NCBI GenBank assembly: GCA_028691975.1
Contig: JAQUYF010000012.1
Span: forward strand, 1-40,233
From: Bacteroidales bacterium
Lineage (GTDB): Bacteria > Bacteroidota > Bacteroidia > Bacteroidales > UBA932
Direction: 5' to 3'
Length of the DNA: 40,233 nt
The position numbers and the translations under genes were made by a program. Positions 15,545 to 24,186 of this stretch are shown one piece after another; the stretch's first letter is position 1; each line of letters begins with the position of its first letter. Below the pieces are notes generated by a model. It had not been told where the DNA came from, did not search any database, and was given only the letters and a program-made list of their open reading frames with translations.

Positions 15545-17542
15545 TCAGTTACATTTTAGGACGAGCACGCTTCTGCACGGCAAATAAAGCGACAGAATAG
15601 AGTCCCCTCCTTCCATGTGAGTAAAATGATCTATGCTGTCCACATTACGGCTGAAGCCTCCGAACTGCTCCGCATCGCTATCCAGCACAACCGACCATTT
15701 ACCTGCGGGTGCTTTAAATTCATAATTATCAAAAGACTGATTCGGATTGAAATTAAAAGCGAACAAAAAAGAGCCGCGAGTGAATATAAGTACTTTTTTC
15801 ATCTCATCAGCCCTTAGGCAGAACAAGCTGTCTTTCAATATTTTATTCTTCGAAAACAGGTGAATCATCGACTTGTCAAATTCACGTAACGATTTGTAAC
15901 GAAGATGGTCCGCATCCGACAGCGACCACTGTCTGCGGGCGTAAAAGTAGGACCAGTTATTACCTTCTCGAGGAAAGTCAATCCATTCCGGATGACCGAA
16001 CTCATTACCCATGAAGTTGAGGTATCCATTGCCGGCCGTAGCAAGTGTTACGAGTCGTATCATTTTATGAAGGGCGATGCCGCGATCCACAACAATGTTC
16101 TGCGAATCTTTGCTCATAGAGTAGTACATCTCCTTGTCTATCAGTCTGAAGATAATAGTTTTATCTCCGACAAGAGCCTGGTCATGACACTCTGCATAAC
16201 TGATAGTCTTTTCGTCTGCACGCTTATTGGTCAGCTGATAATAGATCTCTCCCATACTCCAGTCCCAATCAGACAACTCTTTAATCCATTTGATCCAGTG
16301 GTCACAAATGCCCATACTCATCCTGAAATCAAACCCGATACCTCCGTTTTCCAGCGGAGCTGCAAGGCCCGGCATTCCCGACATATCTTCAGCTATTGTG
16401 AAGGCATTGGTCTTCAACTCTTTAATAAGTATATTCGCAAGACCGAGATAGGTTATCGCATCTTCATCCTCTCCTCCGTCAAAATAGTTATTGTAGCCGT
16501 TAAAATCGCGCTCCAAACCGTGATCAAGATAGAGCATACTCGTCACCCCGTCAAATCTGAACCCATCCAAATGGTACTCTTCCATCCAATACTTACAGTT
16601 TGAAAGCAGGAAGTATAAAGTTTCACTTTTTCCGTAATCGAAGCATCTTGATGTCCAGGCCGGATGTTCTCCCCTTGCTCCCGCATGGAAATATGTCGTA
16701 GATGTGCCGTCAAACATGCTTAAGCCCTCTGCCTCATTTTTCACGGAGTGAGAATGAACTATATCCATTATCACCGCAATACCCTTTCCATGCGCCTCAT
16801 CTACCAGTTGCTTAAACTCTTCCGGTGTCCCGAAACGACTGCTCAGGGCGAAAAAGTTGGATACCTGATAGCCGAAAGAACCATAGTATGGATGCTCCTG
16901 CAGAGCCATAATTTGAATGGTATTGTATCCCAAATCCACTATTCGAGGTAACACATCCTTACGAAATTCCTCAAAAGTGGCGACCTTCTCCTTTTCCGAA
17001 CTCATACCGATATGTGTTTCATAAATGAGCGGATTCTCCACTTTCTTCGAAAATTTATGCATCCATTCATAAGGCTTCTCCGGATCCCACACTTCTGCCG
17101 AAAATATCTTTGTGTCCGGATCCTGAACGCAACGCGTCACATAAGCCGGAATTCTCTCCGCACCGCCATTAGGCCATTCAATAAACCACTTATAATGATC
17201 GCCGTGATGTATTTGGCTTACAGGTACTTTCAATTCCCAATTACCTCCTCCGATCGGATTCAGGGCATACTGCCGTTCACGCTTCCAATTGTTGAAATCT
17301 CCTATCAGATAGATTTTTGTGGCATTCGGCGCCCACTCTCTGAATACGCGACAGTCTCCCTCCGTATGAAGAGCATAGTAGAGATGATTGTTTACGGCAT
17401 TGCTCAGTTTTTTTCCGTAACCGGCTATCTCCTGTTTTTTAGTGATAATCCGATGGTTACGTTCAATTATTGTCTTTTTATACGGCTCCAGATAGGGGTC
17501 GGTATCATATATCATCATAGCCTTACTGTTGTTACTCCTCAT
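15545..17542 (-). CDS. glgB: 1,4-alpha-glucan branching enzyme, eukaryote-like GH13_8 type
   Basis: The 665-residue product has an N-terminal segment DPYLEPYKKTIIERN, a CBM48 domain (about 55-150, FREWAPNATKIYLIGDFNNW) and a GH13 barrel. The barrel shows MDIVHSHSVKN, DGFRFDGVTSM (nucleophile D331), TIAEDMSG (acid/base E385) and AECHDQAL (D454). The run from YETHIGMSS to DGVTSMLY is strikingly like animal, fungal and plant branching enzymes, so it belongs to GH13_8, not the longer GH13_9 GlgB. It introduces alpha-1,6 branches into glycogen. The ATG at 17542 overlaps xseB by 11 bp. ATG codons at positions 9 and 10 of the frame are alternative starts; the conserved sequence begins just after them. 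Confidence 0.94.
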   Translation of the reverse strand: MRSNNSKAMMIYDTDPYLEPYKKTIIERNHRIITKKQEIAGYGKKLSNAVNNHLYYALHTEGDCRVFREWAPNATKIYLIGDFNNWKRERQYALNPIGGGNWELKVPVSQIHHGDHYKWFIEWPNGGAERIPAYVTRCVQDPDTKIFSAEVWDPEKPYEWMHKFSKKVENPLIYETHIGMSSEKEKVATFEEFRKDVLPRIVDLGYNTIQIMALQEHPYYGSFGYQVSNFFALSSRFGTPEEFKQLVDEAHGKGIAVIMDIVHSHSVKNEAEGLSMFDGTSTTYFHAGARGEHPAWTSRCFDYGKSETLYFLLSNCKYWMEEYHLDGFRFDGVTSMLYLDHGLERDFNGYNNYFDGGEDEDAITYLGLANILIKELKTNAFTIAEDMSGMPGLAAPLENGGIGFDFRMSMGICDHWIKWIKELSDWDWSMGEIYYQLTNKRADEKTISYAECHDQALVGDKTIIFRLIDKEMYYSMSKDSQNIVVDRGIALHKMIRLVTLATAGNGYLNFMGNEFGHPEWIDFPREGNNWSYFYARRQWSLSDADHLRYKSLREFDKSMIHLFSKNKILKDSLFCLRADEMKKVLIFTRGSFLFAFNFNPNQSFDNYEFKAPAGKWSVVLDSDAEQFGGFSRNVDSIDHFTHMEGGDSILSLYLPCRSVLVLKCN

Positions 17543-17720
17543 TAACGATTTTATCTACCTCCTCTTCCTTTCCCTTAATATAATTACGGCAGAGCCTGGT
17601 AAGCTCGGTAACTCTTTTAATCTCGTCACTCATTTTGGTAATGTCAGCACTTGGATCTTCAATCTTCTTCAGCAAAGTTTCCATCTCTGCCATAGCCTCA
17701 TCATATTTAAACTGCTTCAT
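17532..17720 (-). CDS. xseB: Exodeoxyribonuclease VII small subunit
   Basis: The frame extends further upstream, but the family's conserved start (FKYDEAMAEMETLLKKIEDPSADI) directly follows the ATG at 17720, giving 62 residues. That matches the usual 60-80 residue two-helix subunit. Several XseB chains bind one XseA to form exonuclease VII, which degrades single-stranded DNA to oligonucleotides. The gene overlaps the xseA 3' end by 14 bp and the glgB start by 11 bp, so this is a tightly coupled xseA-xseB-glgB string. Confidence 0.9.
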   Translation of the reverse strand: MKQFKYDEAMAEMETLLKKIEDPSADITKMSDEIKRVTELTRLCRNYIKGKEEEVDKIVNEE

Positions 17721-18909
17721 CTTCCGTCTTATTTTTAGATTTAACAATACACTCGGCAATTCCGTCTCTCAGCATCAGTGTAACAACATCATTCGGGCAT
17801 AAGTCCTCCACGGAACCCACCTTACGCCCCTGCTTAAAAGCAAGAGCAAATCCCTTTAAGAGCACCTGATGCGGATCGACTGCCGCAACACGAAACTCTA
17901 TCTGATCCAACTTCTTATTTTCCATCAGGAAACGAAGCGAAACGGCACTCCTGACTCTCATCAAATATCGGTCCAAAGTATCGTACATACTCTGCCACCT
18001 CCCTTTCAGGGCCATCTGCAGGCGTAATGCCATAGAACCTATCCTGTACTCTTCCTGAGCAAAAATATCTATGATATAATCCGCCAGCGCAGTCGGAGTC
18101 TTTACGTTAGTATGGGCCACCATATCTATAACATGGTAGTCGTGGTCATGCCCGATGCCTGTCAGTACAGGCATCGGAAATTGCGCCACATTGACAGCAA
18201 GGTCGTAATCGTCAAAACAGACGAGATCCATTGCGCCCCCGCCTCCTCTGAGTATCAGCACCGCATCATACCGATCTGCCTGTATAGCTATCTCATCCAG
18301 AGCGGCAATGATTCCCTGAGGTGCTTCATTTCCCTGCATTGGTGCAGAAAATAGAGTAGTTTCAAATTTGTAGCCGTACTCATTTTCATGCAGATGACGC
18401 ATAAAATCGCGATAACCGGCAGCACTCTCACTTGAGATCACGGCAAATCTGCGCGGCAGAGTGGGCAGGAACAATGTGGCCTGCATATCAAACATACCGT
18501 CGGCACGAAGCCTGGCTATCGTCTTCTGTCTTAACATCTCCCACTCCCCGACAGTAAATGCAGGGTCAATATCACATATAATCAGAGATAATCCGTAAAT
18601 CTCCGAATACTGCACCTGTACCTTTACAAGAAGGTTCATTCCAACTGCAAGCGGCTGTCCGGCAGTGCTTTCAAAATAAGGCTTCAACATCCGGTAAGAA
18701 GAACTCCAAATGACTGCCGAAACTTTGGCCTGGATGCCGTTTCCGTCCTCACTCTTTTCAATCAATGTAAGATAGCAATGTCCGGAAGGATGCTCCTTTA
18801 CCTCGCTAATCTCTCCACGCACCCAAACACAGTCAACAAAAGTTCCTTTAATACTCTCCTTAATCCTCTTCTGCAACTCAAGCAGGCCTATTTGCGTTTC
18901 ATTTGCCAT
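17707..18909 (-). CDS. xseA: Exodeoxyribonuclease VII large subunit
   Basis: The 400-residue product has the N-terminal OB-fold (about 20-110: VWVRGEISEVKEHPSGHCYLTLIE, then the VQYSEIYGLSLIICDIDP strand). The catalytic region includes FLPTLPRRFAVISSESAAGYRDF, VLILRGGGGAMDLVCFDDYDLA, PVLTGIGHDHDYHVIDMVAH and VKTPTALADYI. These are the XseA hallmarks. Length is slightly short for the family because the coiled-coil part is compact. It begins the long minus-strand run that continues into the glycogen genes. A -7 box at 18918-18925 lies only 8 nt before the ATG, predicting a nearly leaderless mRNA. Confidence 0.95.
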   Translation of the reverse strand: MANETQIGLLELQKRIKESIKGTFVDCVWVRGEISEVKEHPSGHCYLTLIEKSEDGNGIQAKVSAVIWSSSYRMLKPYFESTAGQPLAVGMNLLVKVQVQYSEIYGLSLIICDIDPAFTVGEWEMLRQKTIARLRADGMFDMQATLFLPTLPRRFAVISSESAAGYRDFMRHLHENEYGYKFETTLFSAPMQGNEAPQGIIAALDEIAIQADRYDAVLILRGGGGAMDLVCFDDYDLAVNVAQFPMPVLTGIGHDHDYHVIDMVAHTNVKTPTALADYIIDIFAQEEYRIGSMALRLQMALKGRWQSMYDTLDRYLMRVRSAVSLRFLMENKKLDQIEFRVAAVDPHQVLLKGFALAFKQGRKVGSVEDLCPNDVVTLMLRDGIAECIVKSKNKTEDEAV

Positions 18910-18917
18910 AACAGGCG

Positions 18918-18925
18918 CAAAGTTA
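18918..18925 (-). promoter_or_regulatory. -7 promoter box for xseA (and the downstream run)
   Basis: The minus strand reads TAACTTTG, an exact TAnnTTTG match. Only 8 nt separate it from the xseA ATG, so transcription would start at or a few bases before the start codon. It is divergent from the engB promoter at 18967-18974. Confidence 0.5.
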
Positions 18926-18966
18926 CTATTTAATCAACATTTTTTTCTTTTTGCATTAGCTTTTCG

Positions 18967-18974
18967 TACTTTTG
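18967..18974 (+). promoter_or_regulatory. -7 promoter box for engB-prs-nadE
   Basis: TACTTTTG matches TAnnTTTG exactly and ends 20 nt before the ATG at 18995. The upstream region is a T-rich tract (18941-18953) that could supply a -33 element, though no properly spaced TTTG stands out. Confidence 0.55.
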
Positions 18975-18994
18975 TTGTTTGTAAATAACCTATT

Positions 18995-19588
18995 ATGATT
19001 GTAAACCAGGCTATATTTGCGGGCAGCAGTGAATTAGTCAGCCAGAAACCGAAGGCATCCCTTCCGGAATTTGCGTTCATCGGCAGATCCAATGTGGGGA
19101 AGTCATCTCTGATTAACGCCCTCTGTGCAAAGAAAAATCTGGCTCACACCTCCTCTACCCCTGGTAAAACTCAACTTGTAAATCACTTTCTAATCAATGA
19201 TTCGTGGTATCTTGTCGATTTGCCTGGTTACGGCTACGCCAAAATGGGTAAAAAGTCAAAGGAGAAACTCAGTAACATTATAGACAACTACATCGCACTC
19301 TCCGAGGAGATGGTGATATTGTATGTGTTGTTAGACTGCCGTCACGACATTCAGAAGATAGATTTGGACTTTCTGTGCCGGCTTGGAGAACATGAAATTC
19401 CGTTTGCAATCATTTTCACAAAGTGCGACAAACTTGGCACGAATGTCCTCTCAACGCAGATAGAGAGGAATAAAGAAGAACTGCTCAAGTACTGGGAAGA
19501 GCTACCACCGGTATTCTTGAGTTCTGCTGAAAACGGTATGGGAAGAAATGAGATACTTAATCACATTGAACAAATATTAAACTCATAA
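18995..19588 (+). CDS. engB: Ribosome biogenesis GTPase YsxC/EngB
   Basis: The 197-residue product has a single G domain with G1 GRSNVGKS (30-37), the TPGKTQ switch-I segment (55-60), G3 DLPGYG (75-80) and G4 TKCD (142-145). The short N-terminus (AIFAGSSE) and the length are typical of YihA/YsxC/EngB, an essential GTPase for late 50S subunit assembly. It is first in a plus-strand operon, 13 bp before prs. Confidence 0.95.
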   Translation: MIVNQAIFAGSSELVSQKPKASLPEFAFIGRSNVGKSSLINALCAKKNLAHTSSTPGKTQLVNHFLINDSWYLVDLPGYGYAKMGKKSKEKLSNIIDNYIALSEEMVILYVLLDCRHDIQKIDLDFLCRLGEHEIPFAIIFTKCDKLGTNVLSTQIERNKEELLKYWEELPPVFLSSAENGMGRNEILNHIEQILNS

Positions 19589-19601
19589 AAAACTATACAT
19601 T

Positions 19602-20555
19602 ATGGAGCAACATGATCACAAGTTTAAAATCTTTTCCTGCAGGAATTCCCGCTATTTGGCTGAAAAAATAGCGAAAAATCTCGAAACCACCTTGGGACAG
19701 TCCGAGGTTACAGTCTTTAGCGACGGTGAATTTCAACCGGCATTCACCGAAAGTGTCAGGGGCGCAACCATCTTCATCGTCCAGTCCACTTTTCCTCCTA
19801 CAGAAAATCTTTTTGAATTGTTGCTTATGATTGATGCGGCACGTCGTGCATCTGCCTATAAAGTTATCGCGGTAATGCCTTACTTCGGGTGGGCGCGACA
19901 GGACAGAAAAGACCGTCCGAGGGTCTCTATCGGAGCCAAATTAGTTGCTAATCTCCTTCATGCCGCAGGATGCGACAGAGTGATGACCTGTGACTTGCAT
20001 GCAGACCAGATTCAGGGATTCTTTGATTTCCCGGTCGATCATATTTATGCAAGCTCCGTATTTTTGCCGTACTTGAGAGATCTGAAGATTGACAACCTCT
20101 CGATTGCTTCTCCGGATATGGGCGGGGCAAAAAGAGCAAATGCTTATTCGAGGATTCTCGAGGTTCCTATGATTATTTGCCACAAATCTCGTGAAAGAGC
20201 CAATGTGGTAGGATCCATGACTGCTATCGGCGATGTGGAAGGGAGAAACGTAGTGATTGTGGATGATATGGTCGATACCGCCGGAACTATTACAAAATGT
20301 GCCGACATGTTGCTTGAAAAGGGTGCATTGAGCGTAAGAGCCGTTGCAACCCATGCCGTACTTTCCGGCAATGCTTATGAACGAATTGCAAAATCATCTC
20401 TTCAGGAGTTTATCGTTACGGATACGATTCCTCTGTCAAGTGATCCTAATATCGACAAATCCAAGTTTACAGTTCTATCCGTGGCAAAGACCTTCGCCGA
20501 TGTGATTGAGAAAGTTTATAATTTCCAGCCTATCAGCGATACTTTTGTTTTTTAA
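19602..20555 (+). CDS. prs: Ribose-phosphate pyrophosphokinase (PRPP synthetase)
   Basis: The 317-residue product has the flexible catalytic loop RQDRKDRPRVSIGAKL (99-114), DLHADQIQGFF with H133, and the PRPP-binding loop VVIVDDMVDTAGT (217-229). These mark a class I PRPP synthetase. It makes PRPP from ribose-5-phosphate and ATP for purine, pyrimidine, NAD, His and Trp synthesis. The next gene, nadE, starts 4 bp later, a fitting neighbour because NAD synthesis consumes PRPP upstream. Confidence 0.96.
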   Translation: MEQHDHKFKIFSCRNSRYLAEKIAKNLETTLGQSEVTVFSDGEFQPAFTESVRGATIFIVQSTFPPTENLFELLLMIDAARRASAYKVIAVMPYFGWARQDRKDRPRVSIGAKLVANLLHAAGCDRVMTCDLHADQIQGFFDFPVDHIYASSVFLPYLRDLKIDNLSIASPDMGGAKRANAYSRILEVPMIICHKSRERANVVGSMTAIGDVEGRNVVIVDDMVDTAGTITKCADMLLEKGALSVRAVATHAVLSGNAYERIAKSSLQEFIVTDTIPLSSDPNIDKSKFTVLSVAKTFADVIEKVYNFQPISDTFVF

Positions 20556-20559
20556 GACC

Positions 20560-21399
20560 ATGATACTCAACGACAAATTACCTATAGATCAGGTGTATGA
20601 CATCCTGATTGCAAAGATAGGCGACTATTTTAAGAAGGCAGGCAAGCAGCGTGCTGTTGTAGGACTTTCCGGAGGAATTGACTCGGCGGTCGTGATGGCC
20701 TTAGCCTGCAAAGCTTTGGGTACCGACAATGTACACGGCATACTGATGCCCTCACAGTTCTCTACGGTTCAGTCCGTATCGGACGCTGTCGATCTTGCCG
20801 ACAATCTGAATGCCAAATATGACATTATCCCTATTGAGAAGATTTACGGCAAGTTTATGTCGGAGATGGAAAGTTATTTCAAGTTTGGTGAATGGAGCGT
20901 TGCTCAGGAAAACCTTCAGGCCCGCATCCGCGGCACTATCCTGATGACATATTCCAACAAATTTGATGCGCTGCTGCTGAACACATCCAATAAAAGCGAA
21001 CTTTGCACAGGGTATGGGACTCTTTACGGAGACCTGTGCGGATCAATAATGGTAATTGCCGACCTCTACAAAGTTCAAGTCTATGAACTTGCCAACTACA
21101 TCAATACAGATGACAATGTTATTCCGGCAGCCATCATGCAAAAAGCTCCTTCAGCTGAACTTCATCCAGGCCAGAAAGACAGTGATTCGCTCCCTGTTTA
21201 TGATCAGTTGGACCCTATCCTCTACGCTTTGAACGAAGAGGGCAAGAGTGTGGATCGACTTATTTCCGAAGGGGCAGATAAAGTACTGTTAGATAGGATT
21301 TTAAGACTAATGCACGGAGCAGCATTCAAAGTACATCAGTTAGCTCCGGTAATTACTGTCAGTGACAAACCTGTTGTCCCTGCAAATAAGTGTCTGTAA
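20560..21399 (+). CDS. nadE: NAD synthetase, stand-alone synthetase domain
   Basis: The frame is open further upstream inside prs, but the ATG at 20560, just after the prs stop, starts the conserved region and gives 279 residues. The N-type ATP pyrophosphatase motif SGGIDS lies at 37-42. Family blocks include HGILMPSQFST, NLQARIRGTILMTYSNK, LLNTSNKSELCTGYGTLYGD and PSAELHPGQKDSDSLP. It converts nicotinate adenine dinucleotide to NAD+. There is no nitrilase-type glutaminase domain, so ammonia is the likely nitrogen donor unless a separate glutaminase partners with it. Confidence 0.93.
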   Translation: MILNDKLPIDQVYDILIAKIGDYFKKAGKQRAVVGLSGGIDSAVVMALACKALGTDNVHGILMPSQFSTVQSVSDAVDLADNLNAKYDIIPIEKIYGKFMSEMESYFKFGEWSVAQENLQARIRGTILMTYSNKFDALLLNTSNKSELCTGYGTLYGDLCGSIMVIADLYKVQVYELANYINTDDNVIPAAIMQKAPSAELHPGQKDSDSLPVYDQLDPILYALNEEGKSVDRLISEGADKVLLDRILRLMHGAAFKVHQLAPVITVSDKPVVPANKCL

Positions 21400-21400
21400 T

Positions 21401-21688
21401 ATGGACCTGTTGGTTATTTCCATAATTTTACTCGGTTTGTGCTTCATTTTGATGAGCGTACGCGTACTCCTTATAAAAAATGGAACATTTATAGACGGTG
21501 AGATCACCCGCAATGAGGAATTGCGCAGACTGGGCATCACCTGCGCCAAGGAGGAAGAGTTAAAATTATGGGGAAAGCAGAACAGGAAAAGACACCCTTT
21601 ATGCTCGGATATCGGGTGTGAAGAGTGCATCTTCCATACAAGAGAAAAGGAACTTATCGAGAAAAGAAAAAAGAAGAAAGACTCTTAG
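21401..21688 (+). CDS. Small membrane protein with a C-terminal cysteine cluster
   Basis: The chosen ATG at 21401 is one base after the nadE stop and gives 95 residues; an upstream in-frame ATG lies inside nadE and is unlikely. One membrane helix spans about 3-23. The cytoplasmic part has [22 protein letters not shown], then four cysteines overall (C48, C68, C73, C76), of which [11 protein letters not shown] suggests a small metal site. The tail is very lysine-rich. I recall similar small Bacteroidetes membrane proteins with a NKE[13 protein letters not shown] segment but know no function. It overlaps the convergent lptB by 4 bp. Confidence 0.75.
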   Translation: MDLLVISIILLGLCFILMSVRVLLIKNGTFIDGEITRNEELRRLGITCAKEEELKLWGKQNRKRHPLCSDIGCEECIFHTREKELIEKRKKKKDS

Positions 21689-22437
21689 TCCTCTACTTTA
21701 TCGTGTAAGACAGCTTTCCTTAATTCAAAGTTCTGTCCCAAGTACTTCTTGCGAACTTCAGGATTGTTTGCAAGTTGTTCGGCTGTGCCGCTTTCAAGGA
21801 TTGTTCCCTCATACAGCAGATAGGCTCTATCCGTAATGGCTAAAGTTTCGTGTACGTTGTGGTCGGTAATTATTATCCCGATATTTTTCGTCTTCAGCTT
21901 GGCAATAATGTGCTGAATATCTTCTACCGCTATGGGATCTACCCCTGCAAACGGCTCGTCAAGCAAAATAAACTTAGGATCGATAGACAATGCGCGTGCA
22001 ATCTCACAGCGACGTCTCTCTCCGCCTGAAAGTTGGATACCGAGACTCTTGCGTACCTTACCGAGACCAAACTCTTCAATCAGATCTTCAAGTCGGTCAT
22101 ACCTCTCATTTTTGGAAAAATTGGACATCTCCATGACTGCAAGCAAATTATCCTCAACACTCAGTCTTCTGAAAACCGACGCCTCCTGAGCAAGATAGCC
22201 AAGACCCTTTTGAGCTCTTTTATACATTGGAAGTCCCGTAATCTCCTCATCATCAAGGAATATCCTTCCCGAATTGGGCTTGATAAGCCCGGTAATCATA
22301 TAAAAACTTGTGGTCTTACCGGCACCGTTCGGGCCGAGAAGTCCGACAATCTCACCCTGCTCAACCTCGATAGAGACTCCCTTTACGACAGTCCTCTTTC
22401 CATATTTTTTAACCAAATTGGTACAAAAAAGTTTCAT
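21685..22437 (-). CDS. lptB: Lipopolysaccharide export ABC ATPase LptB
   Basis: The 250-residue product has Walker A GPNGAGKT (35-42), Q-loop YLAQEASVF (81-89), signature LSGGERRR (136-143), Walker B FILLDEP (156-162) and H-loop H193. The LptB-specific blocks [13 protein letters not shown] and [12 protein letters not shown] are present. It powers extraction of LPS from the inner membrane by LptF/G. It follows dnaX by 17 bp and is probably co-transcribed with it. Confidence 0.95.
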   Translation of the reverse strand: MKLFCTNLVKKYGKRTVVKGVSIEVEQGEIVGLLGPNGAGKTTSFYMITGLIKPNSGRIFLDDEEITGLPMYKRAQKGLGYLAQEASVFRRLSVEDNLLAVMEMSNFSKNERYDRLEDLIEEFGLGKVRKSLGIQLSGGERRRCEIARALSIDPKFILLDEPFAGVDPIAVEDIQHIIAKLKTKNIGIIITDHNVHETLAITDRAYLLYEGTILESGTAEQLANNPEVRKKYLGQNFELRKAVLHDKVED

Positions 22438-22454
22438 CTGTTTCCTGTTTTAAT

Positions 22455-24179
22455 TTATGACAGTTCAAGTCCCAAGTCCTTTCCCAGCTCCATGAATTCG
22501 GAAGAACTCTCTCGCAAAAAGTCTGCCTTAGTTGATGGCATATACAATTTATTTTTATTCGGATTGTCTTCATCAGAGGCAGTCTCAATTATCAGTTCAA
22601 TCGTATCGTCACCGAAATTTGCGCGGATAAACTTTTCCAAACGCACTTTGCAATTCTTTACTATCCAATCTTTCTGGGCATCATTTCCGACAACAAAATG
22701 GATCTTTTTACCCTCAAAATCTGTGACCGGCGGCTTCTGAGAGATGGCAGATGACAGACGGGGCATCGCCGACTCGTTTTCAGCCATGCGCATCCATACT
22801 TTTAATATATTTTCTTCCGTAAACTCCAACGTCTCTGTGATAATAGCTTCTTCGACATTTTTCTTCTTCGGAGCATTCACCTCCTTCATAATATTCCTTA
22901 TCGAAAGTTGTCCAGGTGCCGGTGCAGTCGTTGCAGTCTCAACGGCAGGCTTAGCCACGGCATGATCGGAAGCATCCGCCACGGTATCCTTAGCTTCGGC
23001 AGGTTTCGCATCAGCAACAGGTTTTGTCTCAACAGCAGGCTTTGCCTCGACAGCAGGCTTTGCCTCGGCAGGGGCCACATTTGCCGCCCCCATTATACGG
23101 GAAATATCAAGCAGGGTAAATTCAATAAGCAACCTCTGATTGCCGCTCTGCTTGTATCCTGTCTCACATGCTGTAGTACGGCTCAAAGCCTCGAACAGAA
23201 AATTGAGAGAACACCTTGATGCTGTGGTTTTGTATCTTTGTGCTACTGTCGGCGCAAGCTCCATCAGTGTCTGGGAAGCCTCATTTTTGCAAACTAAAAG
23301 ATCTCTGAAATGAGTACTCAAGCCTGAAATAAAATGCAGCGCATTAAATCCTTTTGAAAGGATCTCATCGAAGGTAAGCATTGCAGCTGCGTAGTCTCCC
23401 GCAAGGAAGTCATCCGTCAACTTGAAATAATAGTCGTAATCGAGTACATTAAGATTTTTGATAACCTGCTCGTATGTAATATCCTTTCCACAAAAGGCAA
23501 CAGTCTGGTCAAACAAAGTAAGAGCATCACGCATGGCTCCGTCAGCCTTCTGAGCTATAATATGGAGAGCATCATCACTGATAGTAACAGACTCCTTTTG
23601 AGCGATATTTTTCAGATTGCGGACGATATTCTCAACCGAAATCCTGTTGAAATCGTAGGTCTGACATCTCGATAAGATGGTAGGCAGTATCTTGTGCTTT
23701 TCTGTCGTGGCAAGAATAAAGATCGCATGTGCCGGCGGCTCCTCAAGTGTCTTCAAAAAGGCATTGAAGGCTGATTGCGAAAGCATGTGAACCTCATCTA
23801 TAATATAGACACTGTATTTCCCGACCTGCGGAGGGATCCTGACCTGATCGGTCAAAGCCCTTATGTCCTCCACCGAGTTATTTGATGCCGCATCAAGTTC
23901 ATGAATACTGTAAGAACGTCCTTCGGCAAATGAGAGGCACGACTCGCACGTACCGCAAGGTTCCATATCCTCGGAAAGATTGGAACAGTTAATAGTCTTT
24001 GCAAATATGCGCGCAGCACTTGTCTTACCTACGCCGCGCGGGCCGCAAAACAGATAAGCGTGAGCCAGCTGATGTCTCAAAATGGAATTTTTGAGAGTCC
24101 TGGCTATATTTTCCTGACCAATTAAAGCCTCAAAACTGTTTGGTCTATACTTTCTTGCAGATACGATGAATTGTTCCAT
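22455..24179 (-). CDS. dnaX: DNA polymerase III gamma/tau subunit
   Basis: The 574-residue product has the clamp-loader AAA+ core: KYRPNSFEALIGQ, Walker A GPRGVGKT (46-53), a zinc-binding Cys set (C65, C75, C78, C81), DEVH (128-131) and the SRC sensor (170-172). Domain III follows to about 365. A low-complexity Ala-Lys-Pro-Glu linker (about 367-424) leads to a C-terminal tau-like domain. It assembles the clamp loader and couples polymerases. I found no A AAA AAG slippery heptamer, so a frameshifted gamma form is not supported. A -7 box only 7 nt before the ATG predicts an almost leaderless mRNA. Confidence 0.95.
   Translation of the reverse strand: MEQFIVSARKYRPNSFEALIGQENIARTLKNSILRHQLAHAYLFCGPRGVGKTSAARIFAKTINCSNLSEDMEPCGTCESCLSFAEGRSYSIHELDAASNNSVEDIRALTDQVRIPPQVGKYSVYIIDEVHMLSQSAFNAFLKTLEEPPAHAIFILATTEKHKILPTILSRCQTYDFNRISVENIVRNLKNIAQKESVTISDDALHIIAQKADGAMRDALTLFDQTVAFCGKDITYEQVIKNLNVLDYDYYFKLTDDFLAGDYAAAMLTFDEILSKGFNALHFISGLSTHFRDLLVCKNEASQTLMELAPTVAQRYKTTASRCSLNFLFEALSRTTACETGYKQSGNQRLLIEFTLLDISRIMGAANVAPAEAKPAVEAKPAVETKPVADAKPAEAKDTVADASDHAVAKPAVETATTAPAPGQLSIRNIMKEVNAPKKKNVEEAIITETLEFTEENILKVWMRMAENESAMPRLSSAISQKPPVTDFEGKKIHFVVGNDAQKDWIVKNCKVRLEKFIRANFGDDTIELIIETASDEDNPNKNKLYMPSTKADFLRESSSEFMELGKDLGLELS
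23032..23067 (-). repeat. Two perfect 18-bp tandem copies in the dnaX linker
   Basis: The 18-bp unit at 23032-23049 is repeated exactly at 23050-23067, with a degraded third copy at about 23014-23031. Each unit encodes six residues of the (A/E)KPAVE type. The surrounding 22955-23075 stretch is built from related Ala/Lys/Pro/Glu codons, as expected for slippage-driven growth of an unstructured linker. Confidence 0.8.
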
Positions 24180-24186
24180 AATTCTA

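Noticed and set aside
17721-17759. Upstream start for xseB giving 75 residues
   Set aside because: The extra 13 residues lie inside xseA and the family's conserved start matches the ATG at 17720.
20506-20559. Upstream start for nadE inside prs
   Set aside because: It would overlap prs by about 50 bp. The ATG at 20560 is 4 bp after the prs stop and begins the conserved sequence.
22840-22885. A-rich KKKN codons in dnaX as a frameshift site
   Set aside because: The run is AAGAAGAAAAATG on the coding strand, which is not a slippery heptamer, and no stop-proximal second frame supports a gamma product.
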